Assembly (NCBI RefSeq): GCF_036014015.1
Contig: NZ_CP107905.1
Coordinates: 7,006,001 to 7,070,000, forward strand
Origin: Streptomyces sp. NBC_00457
GTDB lineage: Bacteria; Actinomycetota; Actinomycetes; Streptomycetales; Streptomycetaceae
Direction of reading: 5' to 3'
Length of the DNA: 64,000 bases
Shown here: piece after piece, positions 36,140 through 43,501 of the stretch
Layout of the letters: each line of letters opens with the position of its first letter
Numbering within the stretch: the stretch's first letter is position 1
Notes under the pieces: model-generated
Database searches by the model: none
Told to the model about the DNA's origin: nothing
Seen by the model: only the letters and a program-made list of their open reading frames with translations
Program-made: the position numbers and the translations under genes

Positions 36140-37351
36140 TCAGCGGGAGGTGTCGAAGACCTCGTCGCGGGTGGCTGCCAGCGCGCTCTCCAACGCGCCG
36201 CGCAGCACGGGGTGTTCATGGACGTCGCCCACGACGAGCCGGGGCCGGGCCGCGGCCAGCTCCTCCAGCTCGGCCTGGACGAGGGCCCGCAGCACCTCGC
36301 CGCCGGAGGCGAGTGAGGAGCCGCTGAGGACGACGAGTTCGGGGTCGAGGACGGAGACGAGGGAGGCGAGACCCGTGGCGAGCCGGGTCGCGTAGGTCTC
36401 GAGGAGCAGCCGGTTGAGGACCGTGTCCTCCGCGGCGGCCCGCGCGACGAGAGCGGCGGCGACTTCTGCGTGCGACCCCGAGGGGATGTCGGAGATGCCG
36501 ATCTCGCGCGCGAGGTGGGGGATGGCCTGCGAACCGGCCAGTTCCTGGTAGCCGCCACTGTTGGCTTTGGTCACCTGCCGCACGAGCGGTGCGCCGGGGA
36601 CCGGCAGGAAACCTACCTCTCCCGCACCGCCGGTCCAGCCGCGGTGCAGCCGGCCGCCGAGGACGAGGGCGGCACCCAGGCCCCCTTCGTTCCACAGCAG
36701 CACGAAGTCCTCGTGCCCCCGGGCCGCCCCCAGTCGCTGCTCGGCGACGGCGACGAGGTTGACGTCGTTCTCGTACTCGACCGGCATCGGTAGCGCGGCG
36801 GCGAGTTCGTCGAGGAGCGTGGGGGAGTGCCAGCCCGGGAGGTGGGAGGCGTAGCGGAGTCGGCCGGTGCCGGGGTCGAAGGCGCCGGGGGTGCCGATGA
36901 CGAGCCGGTGGAGGTCGGCGCGGGCGAGCCCGGCCGCCTTGACGGCGCCGTCGAGGGCGTCGGTGACCTGTTGGACGACGGGCCCCTTGGGTCGCCTCCC
37001 CGGGGTCGGAAGCTCGTACTCGCCGACCGTGCGGCCGGTGATGTCGGCGACGGCGGCGTGGATGCGTTCGGGGGTGACGTCGAGCCCGGCGGCGTACGCG
37101 GCGGTCGGGTTGACCGCGTACAGCTGGGCGTTGGGACCCGGGCGGCCCTCGCTGGTGCCGGTGACGAGGACGAGCCCGGCGGCCTCCAGGCGGGCCAGAA
37201 GCTGGGAGGCGGTCGGCTTGGAGAGGCCGGTGAGCTTGCCGATCTTCGTGCGGGACAGGGGGCCGTGGGCCAGCAGGAGGTCCAGCGCGGCACGGTCGTT
37301 CATGGCGCGCAGGACGCGCGGGGTGCCCGGCGTACCGGCGGTTCCTGCCAT
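36140..37351 (-). CDS. csnR: ROK-family repressor of chitosan utilisation (CsnR)
   Basis: A 403-aa ROK regulator when started at ATG 37351 (MAGTAGTPGTPRV); GTG 37363 is an alternative. The winged helix is at about 18-75 (LLAHGPLSRTKIGKLTGLSKPTASQLLARLEAAG), then the ROK sugar-binding domain with GTPGAFDPGTGRL, VENDVNL-like YENDVNLVAVAEQ, and GLGAALVLGGRLHRGWTGGAGEVGF. The canonical ROK zinc-binding CxCG(x)C motif is absent: the usual position holds VTKANSGGYQEL. It represses its own operon and releases DNA when glucosamine oligomers are present. A perfect 15-bp palindrome lies 75 bp upstream. Confidence 0.88.
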   Translation of the reverse strand: MAGTAGTPGTPRVLRAMNDRAALDLLLAHGPLSRTKIGKLTGLSKPTASQLLARLEAAGLVLVTGTSEGRPGPNAQLYAVNPTAAYAAGLDVTPERIHAAVADITGRTVGEYELPTPGRRPKGPVVQQVTDALDGAVKAAGLARADLHRLVIGTPGAFDPGTGRLRYASHLPGWHSPTLLDELAAALPMPVEYENDVNLVAVAEQRLGAARGHEDFVLLWNEGGLGAALVLGGRLHRGWTGGAGEVGFLPVPGAPLVRQVTKANSGGYQELAGSQAIPHLAREIGISDIPSGSHAEVAAALVARAAAEDTVLNRLLLETYATRLATGLASLVSVLDPELVVLSGSSLASGGEVLRALVQAELEELAAARPRLVVGDVHEHPVLRGALESALAATRDEVFDTSR

Positions 37352-37425
37352 GTGAGTCGACACCTGCCTTTCAGCCGCCCAGCTTTTCAGTGCCGGGGGA
37401 GGGAAGTCCACCGCCCGACCACTGT

Positions 37426-37440
37426 TAGGAAAGTTTCCTA
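37426..37440. promoter_or_regulatory. CsnR operator (csn box)
   Basis: TAGGAAA-G-TTTCCTA is a perfect 15-bp palindrome upstream of csnR. It matches the AGGAAA/TTTCCT operator I recall for CsnR control of csnA and the csn operon. It is the only copy I found near the cluster, which is consistent with one transcript from csnR to csnK. Confidence 0.75.
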
Positions 37441-37562
37441 TCGTGGTGTTCAGGAAGGTAAGCCCGGCACGAAGGGGGCGTCAAGAGAGGTCCGTGCAAC
37501 CGGTCCTGCCAGGATGGCGTGATCACAACAGAACGCGACCCCAACAGAAGGAGGGGCGGCAC

Positions 37563-37760
37563 ATGGCCGTACTCGTCTTGCTCGTCGCCCTCGCGCTCGT
37601 CGTCGGCGCCTGTGTCTGTGTCGTCTGGGCGCAGCGGGGTGGCCCGCGCTGGGTGCGGGCGGTGGCCGCCGTGACGCTGGGAGTGGGCGAGGTGGTGCGC
37701 TTTCTGGGGCGCAGCAGCAGCGGGAGCGGGAAATCGGGCTCCAGCTCCAGCGACGACTAG
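37563..37760 (+). CDS. Small single-TM protein with Ser/Gly tail
   Basis: A 65-aa peptide. ATG 37563 follows GAAGGAGGGG, a strong site. One N-terminal TM helix (VLVLLVALALVVGACVCVVW) precedes a basic amphipathic segment and a disordered SSSGSGKSGSSSSDD end. No family recognised. The frame upstream of 37563 is non-coding. Confidence 0.7.
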   Translation: MAVLVLLVALALVVGACVCVVWAQRGGPRWVRAVAAVTLGVGEVVRFLGRSSSGSGKSGSSSSDD

Positions 37761-37808
37761 CCCATGACGACCAGTCCATAGCGAATCCCGACCGAGTCAG
37801 GAGAAACC

Positions 37809-38228
37809 ATGAAGCCGAAAACCGTCGTCCTCTCGCTTCCGGTCGCCGACCTGGAGCGGGCCCTGCGCTTCTACCGGGACGGACTGGGCCTGTCCGCGGC
37901 GGCCGAAGACGAAGGCGCCGTCCTCTTCGAGCTCCCGAACCTGTCGCTCTTCCTGATCGAGCGCGAGGAGTACGCGACGTACACCGACCGTGCCGGCGTC
38001 GCCACTCCCGACGCCGCCGTGGCGGGCGCGTGCGTCATCTCCTGTGCCATCGGCAGCAGGGCGGAGGTCGACGACATCCTCGCCCGAGCCACGGCGGCGG
38101 GCGGGTCGGTCCCCAAGAGCGCGGGCACCTATGACGGGTCCTACATGGGCTACTTCACCGACCCCGACGGGCACCTGTGGGAACTGGTGTCCAACCCGCG
38201 GACCCAGTCGGCCGCGGCGCCGGAGTAG
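37809..38228 (+). CDS. VOC superfamily protein (glyoxalase/bleomycin-resistance fold)
   Basis: A 139-aa protein, CAGGAG before ATG 37809. Two beta-alpha-beta-beta-beta modules: VVLSLPVADLERALRFYRDGLGL and ACVISCAIGSRAEVDDILARA. The end FTDPDGHLWELV has the conserved metal-site Glu. Substrate unknown; could be a dioxygenase, lyase or binding protein. Confidence 0.85.
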   Translation: MKPKTVVLSLPVADLERALRFYRDGLGLSAAAEDEGAVLFELPNLSLFLIEREEYATYTDRAGVATPDAAVAGACVISCAIGSRAEVDDILARATAAGGSVPKSAGTYDGSYMGYFTDPDGHLWELVSNPRTQSAAAPE

Positions 38229-38239
38229 TCGCGCGACGC

Positions 38240-39340
38240 CTACTTCGTCGCGCTCGGCGGAGTGAGCGGTGTGGCCGCCGAAGCCTGCGGGGACGACGTG
38301 TTCGAGTAGACCGACGGGGCCGCCATGCCCGCGGTCGGGTCGGCGGGCGACTCGCCGTCCGGCTGGGCCGGGAGGCCGCCGACGATGCGGATGTCCTCGG
38401 CGTCGAAGGCGCGCTTGATACGCCAGCGGAGTTCGCGTTCGACGGTGAGGGACTTGCCGGGCATGGTCTTGGCGGAGACGCGGACGACCATCGAGTCCAG
38501 CAGGACGCTGTCCAGGCCCAGGATCTCGACCGGGCCCCAGAGCATCTCGTTCCAGGGGTCTTCCTTGCTCATCTCCTCGCCGACCCGGGTGAGGACCGCC
38601 TTGACCCGGTCCAGGTCCTCCGACGGGTGGACGGTGACGTCGACGCCGGCCGTGGCCCAGCCCTGGGACAGGTTGCCGATGCGCTTGACCTCGCCATTGC
38701 GGACGTACCAGATCTCGCCGTTGTCGCCGCGCAGCTTGGTGACGCGCAGGCCGACCTCGATGACCTCGCCGGAGGCGACGCCCGCGTCGACGGTGTCGCC
38801 GACGCCGTACTGGTCCTCGAGGATCATGAAGACGCCGGAGAGGAAGTCCGTGACGAGGTTGCGGGCGCCGAAACCGATGGCGACGCCCGCGACACCGGCG
38901 GAGGCCAGCAGCGGGGCGAGGTTGATCTCGAAGGTGGCGAGGACCATCAGGCCCGCGGTGCCCATGATCAGGAAGCTGGCCACCGAGCGGAGCACCGAGC
39001 CGATCGCGTGCGAGCGCTGGCGGCGGCGCTCCACATTGACCAGCAGACCGCCCAGCGCCGTGCCGTCGACCGCCTGGGCGGTGCGGTTCATGCGCTCGAT
39101 CAGCTTGGTGATCGCCCGGCGCACCGCCACTCTCAGCACCGCCGCGATCACCAGGATCAGCAGGACTCTGAGCCCGATCGCGAGCCAGGTGGACCAGTTC
39201 TGCTCGACCCAGCCCGCGGCGTTGGTCGCGCTCTCCTGCGCGTCCTGGAGCGAGGGGACCGCCGGGGGCGTCGTCTGTGAGGGAGACGGCGACGGCGAGG
39301 GCGACGAACCGGCGGCCAAGAGGACGGCGGACAGGGACAC
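38240..39340 (-). CDS. MscS-type mechanosensitive channel
   Basis: A 366-aa membrane protein from GTG 39338-39340, with TGGAGG upstream. A Ser/Pro-rich exported N-tail is followed by TM1 (LAIGLRVLLILVIAAVLRVAV), TM2 (FLIMGTAGLMVLATF) and the Gly/Ala-rich pore helix LLASAGVAGVAIGFGARNLVTDFLSG. The beta domain (VGDTVDAGVASGEVIEVGLRVTKLR) and C-terminal cytoplasmic domain follow. It releases solutes on hypo-osmotic shock. Confidence 0.92.
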   Translation of the reverse strand: MSLSAVLLAAGSSPSPSPSPSQTTPPAVPSLQDAQESATNAAGWVEQNWSTWLAIGLRVLLILVIAAVLRVAVRRAITKLIERMNRTAQAVDGTALGGLLVNVERRRQRSHAIGSVLRSVASFLIMGTAGLMVLATFEINLAPLLASAGVAGVAIGFGARNLVTDFLSGVFMILEDQYGVGDTVDAGVASGEVIEVGLRVTKLRGDNGEIWYVRNGEVKRIGNLSQGWATAGVDVTVHPSEDLDRVKAVLTRVGEEMSKEDPWNEMLWGPVEILGLDSVLLDSMVVRVSAKTMPGKSLTVERELRWRIKRAFDAEDIRIVGGLPAQPDGESPADPTAGMAAPSVYSNTSSPQASAATPLTPPSATK

Positions 39341-39658
39341 GGCAGGTACCTCCAGGTGCAGCGGTCCGCCCGCCGGCAGGCAGTAAAGATCACAAGAAGG
39401 TCACCGGACGGGCAGGCTCACCACACTATCGGGGCATTGTGTGTGGATCGTTGCGGTGTTCGAGGGAGGAGAGGCGCTCCGCCGGGGATGAACTGGTGGG
39501 ATGAACCGCCCGTGATCCTGGGGATGATTCAAGATGTGGTCGAAAACACTCCCAGCCCGTTACCGGGACATGGTGGCGCTTCCACCAGGCATGAGGGGAG
39601 ACTGACTACAGATCGTCCCGGCGCGAGCCACGCGCCGCCGACGCACAAGGAGGCATCC
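39341..39658. other. Intergenic region between MscS and HNH genes
   Basis: Divergent promoter region. It contains TGGTGG-CGCTT-CCACCA (39571-39587), a 6-bp inverted repeat about 75 bp before the HNH start. Open frames through it lack Streptomyces third-position GC bias. Confidence 0.4.
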
Positions 39659-40198
39659 GTGCCGCATGTCCTGGTCCTGAACGCGTCGTACGAGCCGCTC
39701 GGCGTCGTACCGCTCCGCCGCGCGCTCGTCCTCGTCCTCGAGAACAAGGCCGTATGCCTCGAGGAGTCCGGCGCCTTTATGCACAGCGCAACCGTCACAG
39801 TCCCCGCACCAAGCGTGGTCCGGCTCAAGCGATTCGTCCGGGTTCCCTATCGGGGGCCCGTTCCTCTGACCCGGCGGGCGCTCTTCGCGCGCGACGGGGG
39901 CCGGTGCATGTACTGCGGTGGCGTCGCAACCAGCGTCGACCACGTCATCCCGCGCAGCCGCGGGGGCAAGCACGTCTGGGACAACGTGGTGGCGTCCTGC
40001 CGCCGCTGCAACCATGTGAAGGCCGACCGGCATCTCTTCGAGATCGGCTGGCGGCTGCGCCACAAACCCGCTCCGCCCTCCGGCCTGGCCTGGCGCATCA
40101 TCGGGACGGGCCATAGGGATCCGCGCTGGCTGCCGTACTTGCAGCCGTTCGGCGCGGACGACGCCCTGGCCCGGATCGACGGCGCTATTTCCGCCTGA
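39659..40198 (+). CDS. HNH endonuclease-domain protein
   Basis: A 179-aa protein from GTG 39659, preceded by AAGGAGG. N-terminal VLVLNASYEPLGVVPLRRAL is the hallmark of the widespread actinobacterial HNH family. The zinc-supported HNH is CMYCGG (Cys83/86), DHVIPRSRGG (Asp94-His95), NVVASCRRCNHVKADR (Cys114/117, His119). Probable DNA nuclease or nickase; cellular role unknown. No phage genes are adjacent, so it is likely a resident core gene. Confidence 0.88.
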   Translation: MPHVLVLNASYEPLGVVPLRRALVLVLENKAVCLEESGAFMHSATVTVPAPSVVRLKRFVRVPYRGPVPLTRRALFARDGGRCMYCGGVATSVDHVIPRSRGGKHVWDNVVASCRRCNHVKADRHLFEIGWRLRHKPAPPSGLAWRIIGTGHRDPRWLPYLQPFGADDALARIDGAISA

Positions 40199-40302
40199 CG
40201 ATCCGGGCTTTCGCATAGCCCCGGCCGGTTCCCGCACGGCCGGGCATGCGGCACGCCTTCCGCCGGTCCCGAGGGTCCCCCGTGCCCCCGGGGCCGGAAG
40301 CC

Positions 40303-41652
40303 TCACGTGTAGCGCAGCTCCCCGGGGTGCGCCGAGCGGCGCAGCAGGGGCAGCGAGGTGGCCGCCGCCAGCAGGCACGTCGCGTACACCGCGAGCGGGA
40401 CCAGCAGGGCCGCGAACGAGGACGGGGCGAGCACGTCGCCGACGATCCCGCCGTATCCGACACCGATCGCCAGGCCGCCGAACCCCGCCAGGAGCAGCGC
40501 GGGCGCGAGCGGCAGCGCCGTCTCCAGAAGCAGCGCCCGGCCGAGCACCGCCCGCGGCACCCCGGCGGCGGTCTGCGCGGCCAGGCCCCGGCGCCGGGTG
40601 GCCAGTGACTCGGCGGTGCCGACGGCCAGCGCGCACAGCGTGATCGTGAGGGCGACGAGAATAGCGGCGGCCGTGAGGTTCAGGCCCGTCTCGTAGAAGG
40701 ACATGTTCTCGGCCGGGTACCTCATGCCATGCAGATGGGCGAGCAGCCCCTGCCGGACGCCCACGAAGCCCGTGCCCACGACCGTCACCAGCAGCACCGC
40801 CGCATGCGTACGGGCCGCCGCCCACGGGTCGTCGCGCAGCCGCTCCGCCGCGATCAGCACGGCCGGGCTTTCGGTGCGGGCGGCGAGGTACCGGCCGGTC
40901 AGCCGGGCCGTGAACCCCGAGAGCCACACCGAGACCACCCCGACCAGCACCACCGCGGCGACAACCGTCAGCGGAACCATCGCGAACCCGATGAGGGGAT
41001 TGTCCCGGTACGGCGTGAGGGCCGTCAGCAGCACCAGGACGGCGAACGTCGGCACCACCACCGCGAGCGCGAGCCCCGGCCGGCTCGTCGTCCGCACCCG
41101 CCGCACCCACCCCAGCGGCGAGGTGATCACCCGGCGCAGCGCCAGCGCGCTCACCAGCGCACCCAGCACCGGCACGGCGACGGCGACCAGCACGAACCCG
41201 GCCCAGACGATGCCCGGCGGCTCCGCCCACTCCCCGAGGACGACCACCACGGAGGCGAGTACGGCGATCACCGACCCCACGAGACAGGCCAGCCCGGCCT
41301 CCAGCGCGGCGATCCGCCGCACCTGTCCCGGCGCGGCCCCCGCGAGCCGCAGCGCGGCCAGCCGCCGGTCGCGGTGCACGGCACCGACCCGGGCGCACTG
41401 CCCGAGGAACCCGAGCACGGGGATCAGCAGGAGCACCAGCGCGAAGACCACGCCCGTCCGCTCGCCGGGCTGATTCAGCAGCCCGTTGCCGAACGGCACG
41501 ACGTACTGCCCCTCGATCGACGCGATCGCCACGGCCGCCAGCCCGAACCCGGTGGCCAGCCCCGCCCCCACCGCCATCAGCCCCGCCCGCCACCACTCCC
41601 GCCGGTTCGAGCCTCGGGTCAGCAACCAGGCCAGCCGCAGATCGGCGTTCAT
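40303..41652 (-). CDS. ABC transporter permease, FtsX-like
   Basis: A 449-aa integral membrane protein from ATG 41652. About eight to ten TM segments, including LATGFGLAAVAIASI, VVFALVLLLIPVLGFL, AAAILVALTITLCALAV and ALLVPLAVYATCLLAA. The cytosolic phrase DRRLAALRLAGAAPGQVRRIAALE is the FtsX/MacB-type coupling segment. GGAGGTG at the end of the mini-ORF 41649-41720 provides its ribosome site. It works with the ATPase at 41717-42403, probably exporting lipids, peptides or drugs. Confidence 0.85.
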   Translation of the reverse strand: MNADLRLAWLLTRGSNRREWWRAGLMAVGAGLATGFGLAAVAIASIEGQYVVPFGNGLLNQPGERTGVVFALVLLLIPVLGFLGQCARVGAVHRDRRLAALRLAGAAPGQVRRIAALEAGLACLVGSVIAVLASVVVVLGEWAEPPGIVWAGFVLVAVAVPVLGALVSALALRRVITSPLGWVRRVRTTSRPGLALAVVVPTFAVLVLLTALTPYRDNPLIGFAMVPLTVVAAVVLVGVVSVWLSGFTARLTGRYLAARTESPAVLIAAERLRDDPWAAARTHAAVLLVTVVGTGFVGVRQGLLAHLHGMRYPAENMSFYETGLNLTAAAILVALTITLCALAVGTAESLATRRRGLAAQTAAGVPRAVLGRALLLETALPLAPALLLAGFGGLAIGVGYGGIVGDVLAPSSFAALLVPLAVYATCLLAAATSLPLLRRSAHPGELRYT

Positions 41653-41720
41653 GCGGTCACCTCCAGGGCGGTCACATTGCTCAGGCGTACTCGGCGGATG
41701 GTCCACAGCTGGGTCGTCAT
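41649..41720 (-). CDS. 23-codon mini-ORF made from a duplicated ABC ATPase tail
   Basis: ATG 41720 overlaps the ATPase stop as ATGA, and its own TGA overlaps the permease ATG as ATGA, giving a coupled chain. The peptide is MTTQLWTIRRVRLSNVTALEVTA; its second half mirrors the ATPase C-terminus REVRLSDGTVSPLEVTA. The shared GGAGGTGAC before each stop acts as ribosome site for the next ORF. It probably arose by tandem duplication and may exist only to relay ribosomes. Translation is likely, peptide function doubtful. Confidence 0.6.
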   Translation of the reverse strand: MTTQLWTIRRVRLSNVTALEVTA

Positions 41721-42403
41721 GCCGTCACCTCCAGCGGGCTCACGGTGCCGTCGCTCAGCCGTACCTCGCGGTCCGCGTACGCCGCTGTCTGAGCGTCGTG
41801 GGTGATCAGCAGGACGGCCGTGCCGGACTCGCGGGCCGTGTGGGTCAGGGCCGTCATCACCTGCTCGCTCGCGAGGGAGTCCAGCGCGCCGGTCGGCTCA
41901 TCGGCGAAGACCACCTTCGGGCCGGTGACCAGGGCCCGGGCGAGCGCCGCCCGCTGGGCCTGCCCACCGCTCATCTCGCCGGGCCGAAGTCCCTCCTGCC
42001 CCCGCACCCCGAACCGCTCCAGCCACTCGCCGGCCCGCTCCTGGGCGTCCTTGCGGGCGGTCCCGGCCAGCATCAGCGGCAGGGCGACATTGTCGAGCGC
42101 GGTCAGCTCCGGGATGAGCTGCCCGAACTGGAAGACCACGCCGAAGTCGGTACGGCGCAGCTCGCTCAGCCGCTTCTCGGAGAGCGTGTCCAGCCGCTGT
42201 CCGTCGTACGTCACCACGCCCTCGTCCGGGCGGACCAGCCCCGCCAGACAGTGCAACAACGTCGACTTCCCGCTGCCGCTGGCGCCGGTCACGGCGAGGA
42301 TCTCGCCGGCCTGCAACGCGACCGAGGCGCCGCGCAGGGCCGGCGTGCTGCCGTGCGCCTTCGCCAGATCATGGGCCGCCAAGAGCGGCACTGGGTTGCT
42401 CAT
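41717..42403 (-). CDS. ABC transporter ATPase, MacB/LolD type
   Basis: A 228-aa nucleotide-binding subunit. Walker A GASGSGKST, Q-loop VVFQFGQLIPELTALDNV, signature MSGGQAQR, Walker B VVFADEPTGALD and switch His in LITHD. ATG 42403 overlaps the PadR stop (ATGA 42400-42403), so regulator, ATPase, mini-ORF and permease form one coupled operon under PadR control. Confidence 0.92.
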   Translation of the reverse strand: MSNPVPLLAAHDLAKAHGSTPALRGASVALQAGEILAVTGASGSGKSTLLHCLAGLVRPDEGVVTYDGQRLDTLSEKRLSELRRTDFGVVFQFGQLIPELTALDNVALPLMLAGTARKDAQERAGEWLERFGVRGQEGLRPGEMSGGQAQRAALARALVTGPKVVFADEPTGALDSLASEQVMTALTHTARESGTAVLLITHDAQTAAYADREVRLSDGTVSPLEVTA

Positions 42404-42933
42404 GCTGCGTCGACCTCCGCGGTCAGGGTGGTGAGCCGGGCCGCCGTCGTGGTCATCCAACGGAGGTCGGCATCAAGGTGGTTGAGGGCGTAGTCGGCCG
42501 AGAGCACGGTCGCGAGATCGGCGCCCGGAGCGGTCTTGACCGCCGTGAGCTCACGCATCCGCTCCATGTGCGCGGCGCGTTGGGCGCGCAGATAGGCCTC
42601 CGGATCGCCGCCGGACAGGATCGCCACGACGACCTTGGCGAAGATCTCGTTCGTCACGAAGGGCGCGGGCGGGGTGATCTCGCCCGCCCACTTGCCGAGT
42701 TCACGCACACCGTCGTCCGTCGAGCGGTACGTCGTGCGCTCCGGACCGCCGTCCGAGTCGGTGCCGTCGACCTCGGCGAGGCCGTCGCGGACCAGGCGCT
42801 GGAGGGTCGTATAGACCTGTCCGTAGGCGAGCGGACGGGCCTGCGGGAAGCGTTCGTCGTGGCGTCGCTTGAGGTCGTAGCCGTGGCTCGGTCCCGTCGC
42901 GAGCAGTCCCAGGAGGATGTGGCGGGTGCTCAT
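42400..42933 (-). CDS. PadR-family transcriptional regulator
   Basis: A 177-aa protein from ATG 42933. N-terminal winged helix HILLGLLATGPSHGYDLKRR, YGQVYTTLQRLVRDGLAEV; C-terminal helical dimerisation part (PFVTNEIFAKVVVAILSGGDPEAYLRAQ). It leads the ABC exporter operon and probably represses it until a ligand, perhaps an exported drug, binds. The ACATGT palindrome 20 bp upstream (about 42954-42959) may be part of its site. Confidence 0.88.
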   Translation of the reverse strand: MSTRHILLGLLATGPSHGYDLKRRHDERFPQARPLAYGQVYTTLQRLVRDGLAEVDGTDSDGGPERTTYRSTDDGVRELGKWAGEITPPAPFVTNEIFAKVVVAILSGGDPEAYLRAQRAAHMERMRELTAVKTAPGADLATVLSADYALNHLDADLRWMTTTAARLTTLTAEVDAA

Positions 42934-43163
42934 GGGGGCCAGTATGCACCCACTACATGTACTGAGTGAATAGTGATCTATGAATTCGCGGGAACCAGCG
43001 GGAATTCGCGGGAAGAAGTGCGGGAAGGAGTGCTGCGGTCGCACAGGATGTGTGTGATGAGGCGCACGTAGTCCGGCCGTGGACGTCTGGTCTCGCGTCC
43101 GTTGGGTAGGGCTGCGGTAACCCGTACGAAGCCTTACCCGCCGTACTCGACAAGGAGTTCCCC

Positions 43164-43439
43164 GTGGCCGCATCGGCACACCTTCTGCTCTCGGCCCTCT
43201 CCAAACAGGAGGCGGAGCCGTCCGCCGCATCCGATCTGCACCTGTGCGTCTTCAGCGCGGAGGGCGCCTGCGCCGAGGCGCCGCTGACCAGCGAACCCCC
43301 GCTGCCGGACGCGGAACCTCTCACCAGCGAGCCGCCGCTCGCCGACGCCGCCCCGCTGACCAGCGAGTCCGACGCCTACCCGGACACGCCGGCCGGCGAG
43401 CTCGACGCCTACTCGGACACCTTCCGCCCGGAGTGGTAG
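43164..43439 (+). CDS. Small protein with PLTSEPPL repeats
   Basis: A 91-aa protein from GTG 43164, AAGGAG at good spacing. After a leader-like MAASAHLLLSALSKQEAEPSA it has near-repeats APLTSEPPLPDAEPLTSEPPLADAAPLTSE, then an acidic tail DAYPDTPAGELDAYSDTFRPEW. Two Cys (LCVFSAEGACAE). No known family. It sits 62 bp before malQ on the same strand. The last codons with stop are duplicated (43428-43464). It could be a secreted peptide precursor or a structural peptide; no maturation enzymes are adjacent. Confidence 0.6.
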   Translation: MAASAHLLLSALSKQEAEPSAASDLHLCVFSAEGACAEAPLTSEPPLPDAEPLTSEPPLADAAPLTSESDAYPDTPAGELDAYSDTFRPEW

Positions 43440-43464
43440 ATGTCCCCCGGAGTGGTAGATGTCC
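43428..43464 (+). repeat. 18-bp duplication across a stop codon
   Basis: CCCGGAGTGGTAGATGTC occurs twice in direct tandem (junction at about 43446). The first copy contains the TGG TAG end of the small protein. Confidence 0.8.
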
Positions 43465-43501
43465 ACCGGACACTTCGGACCCTTCCCTTGCGGAGCCGTA
43501 G

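Noticed and set aside
38177..39280. Plus-strand 367-aa frame opposite the MscS gene
   Set aside because: Asp/Arg/Gly-rich shadow of a clear channel gene.
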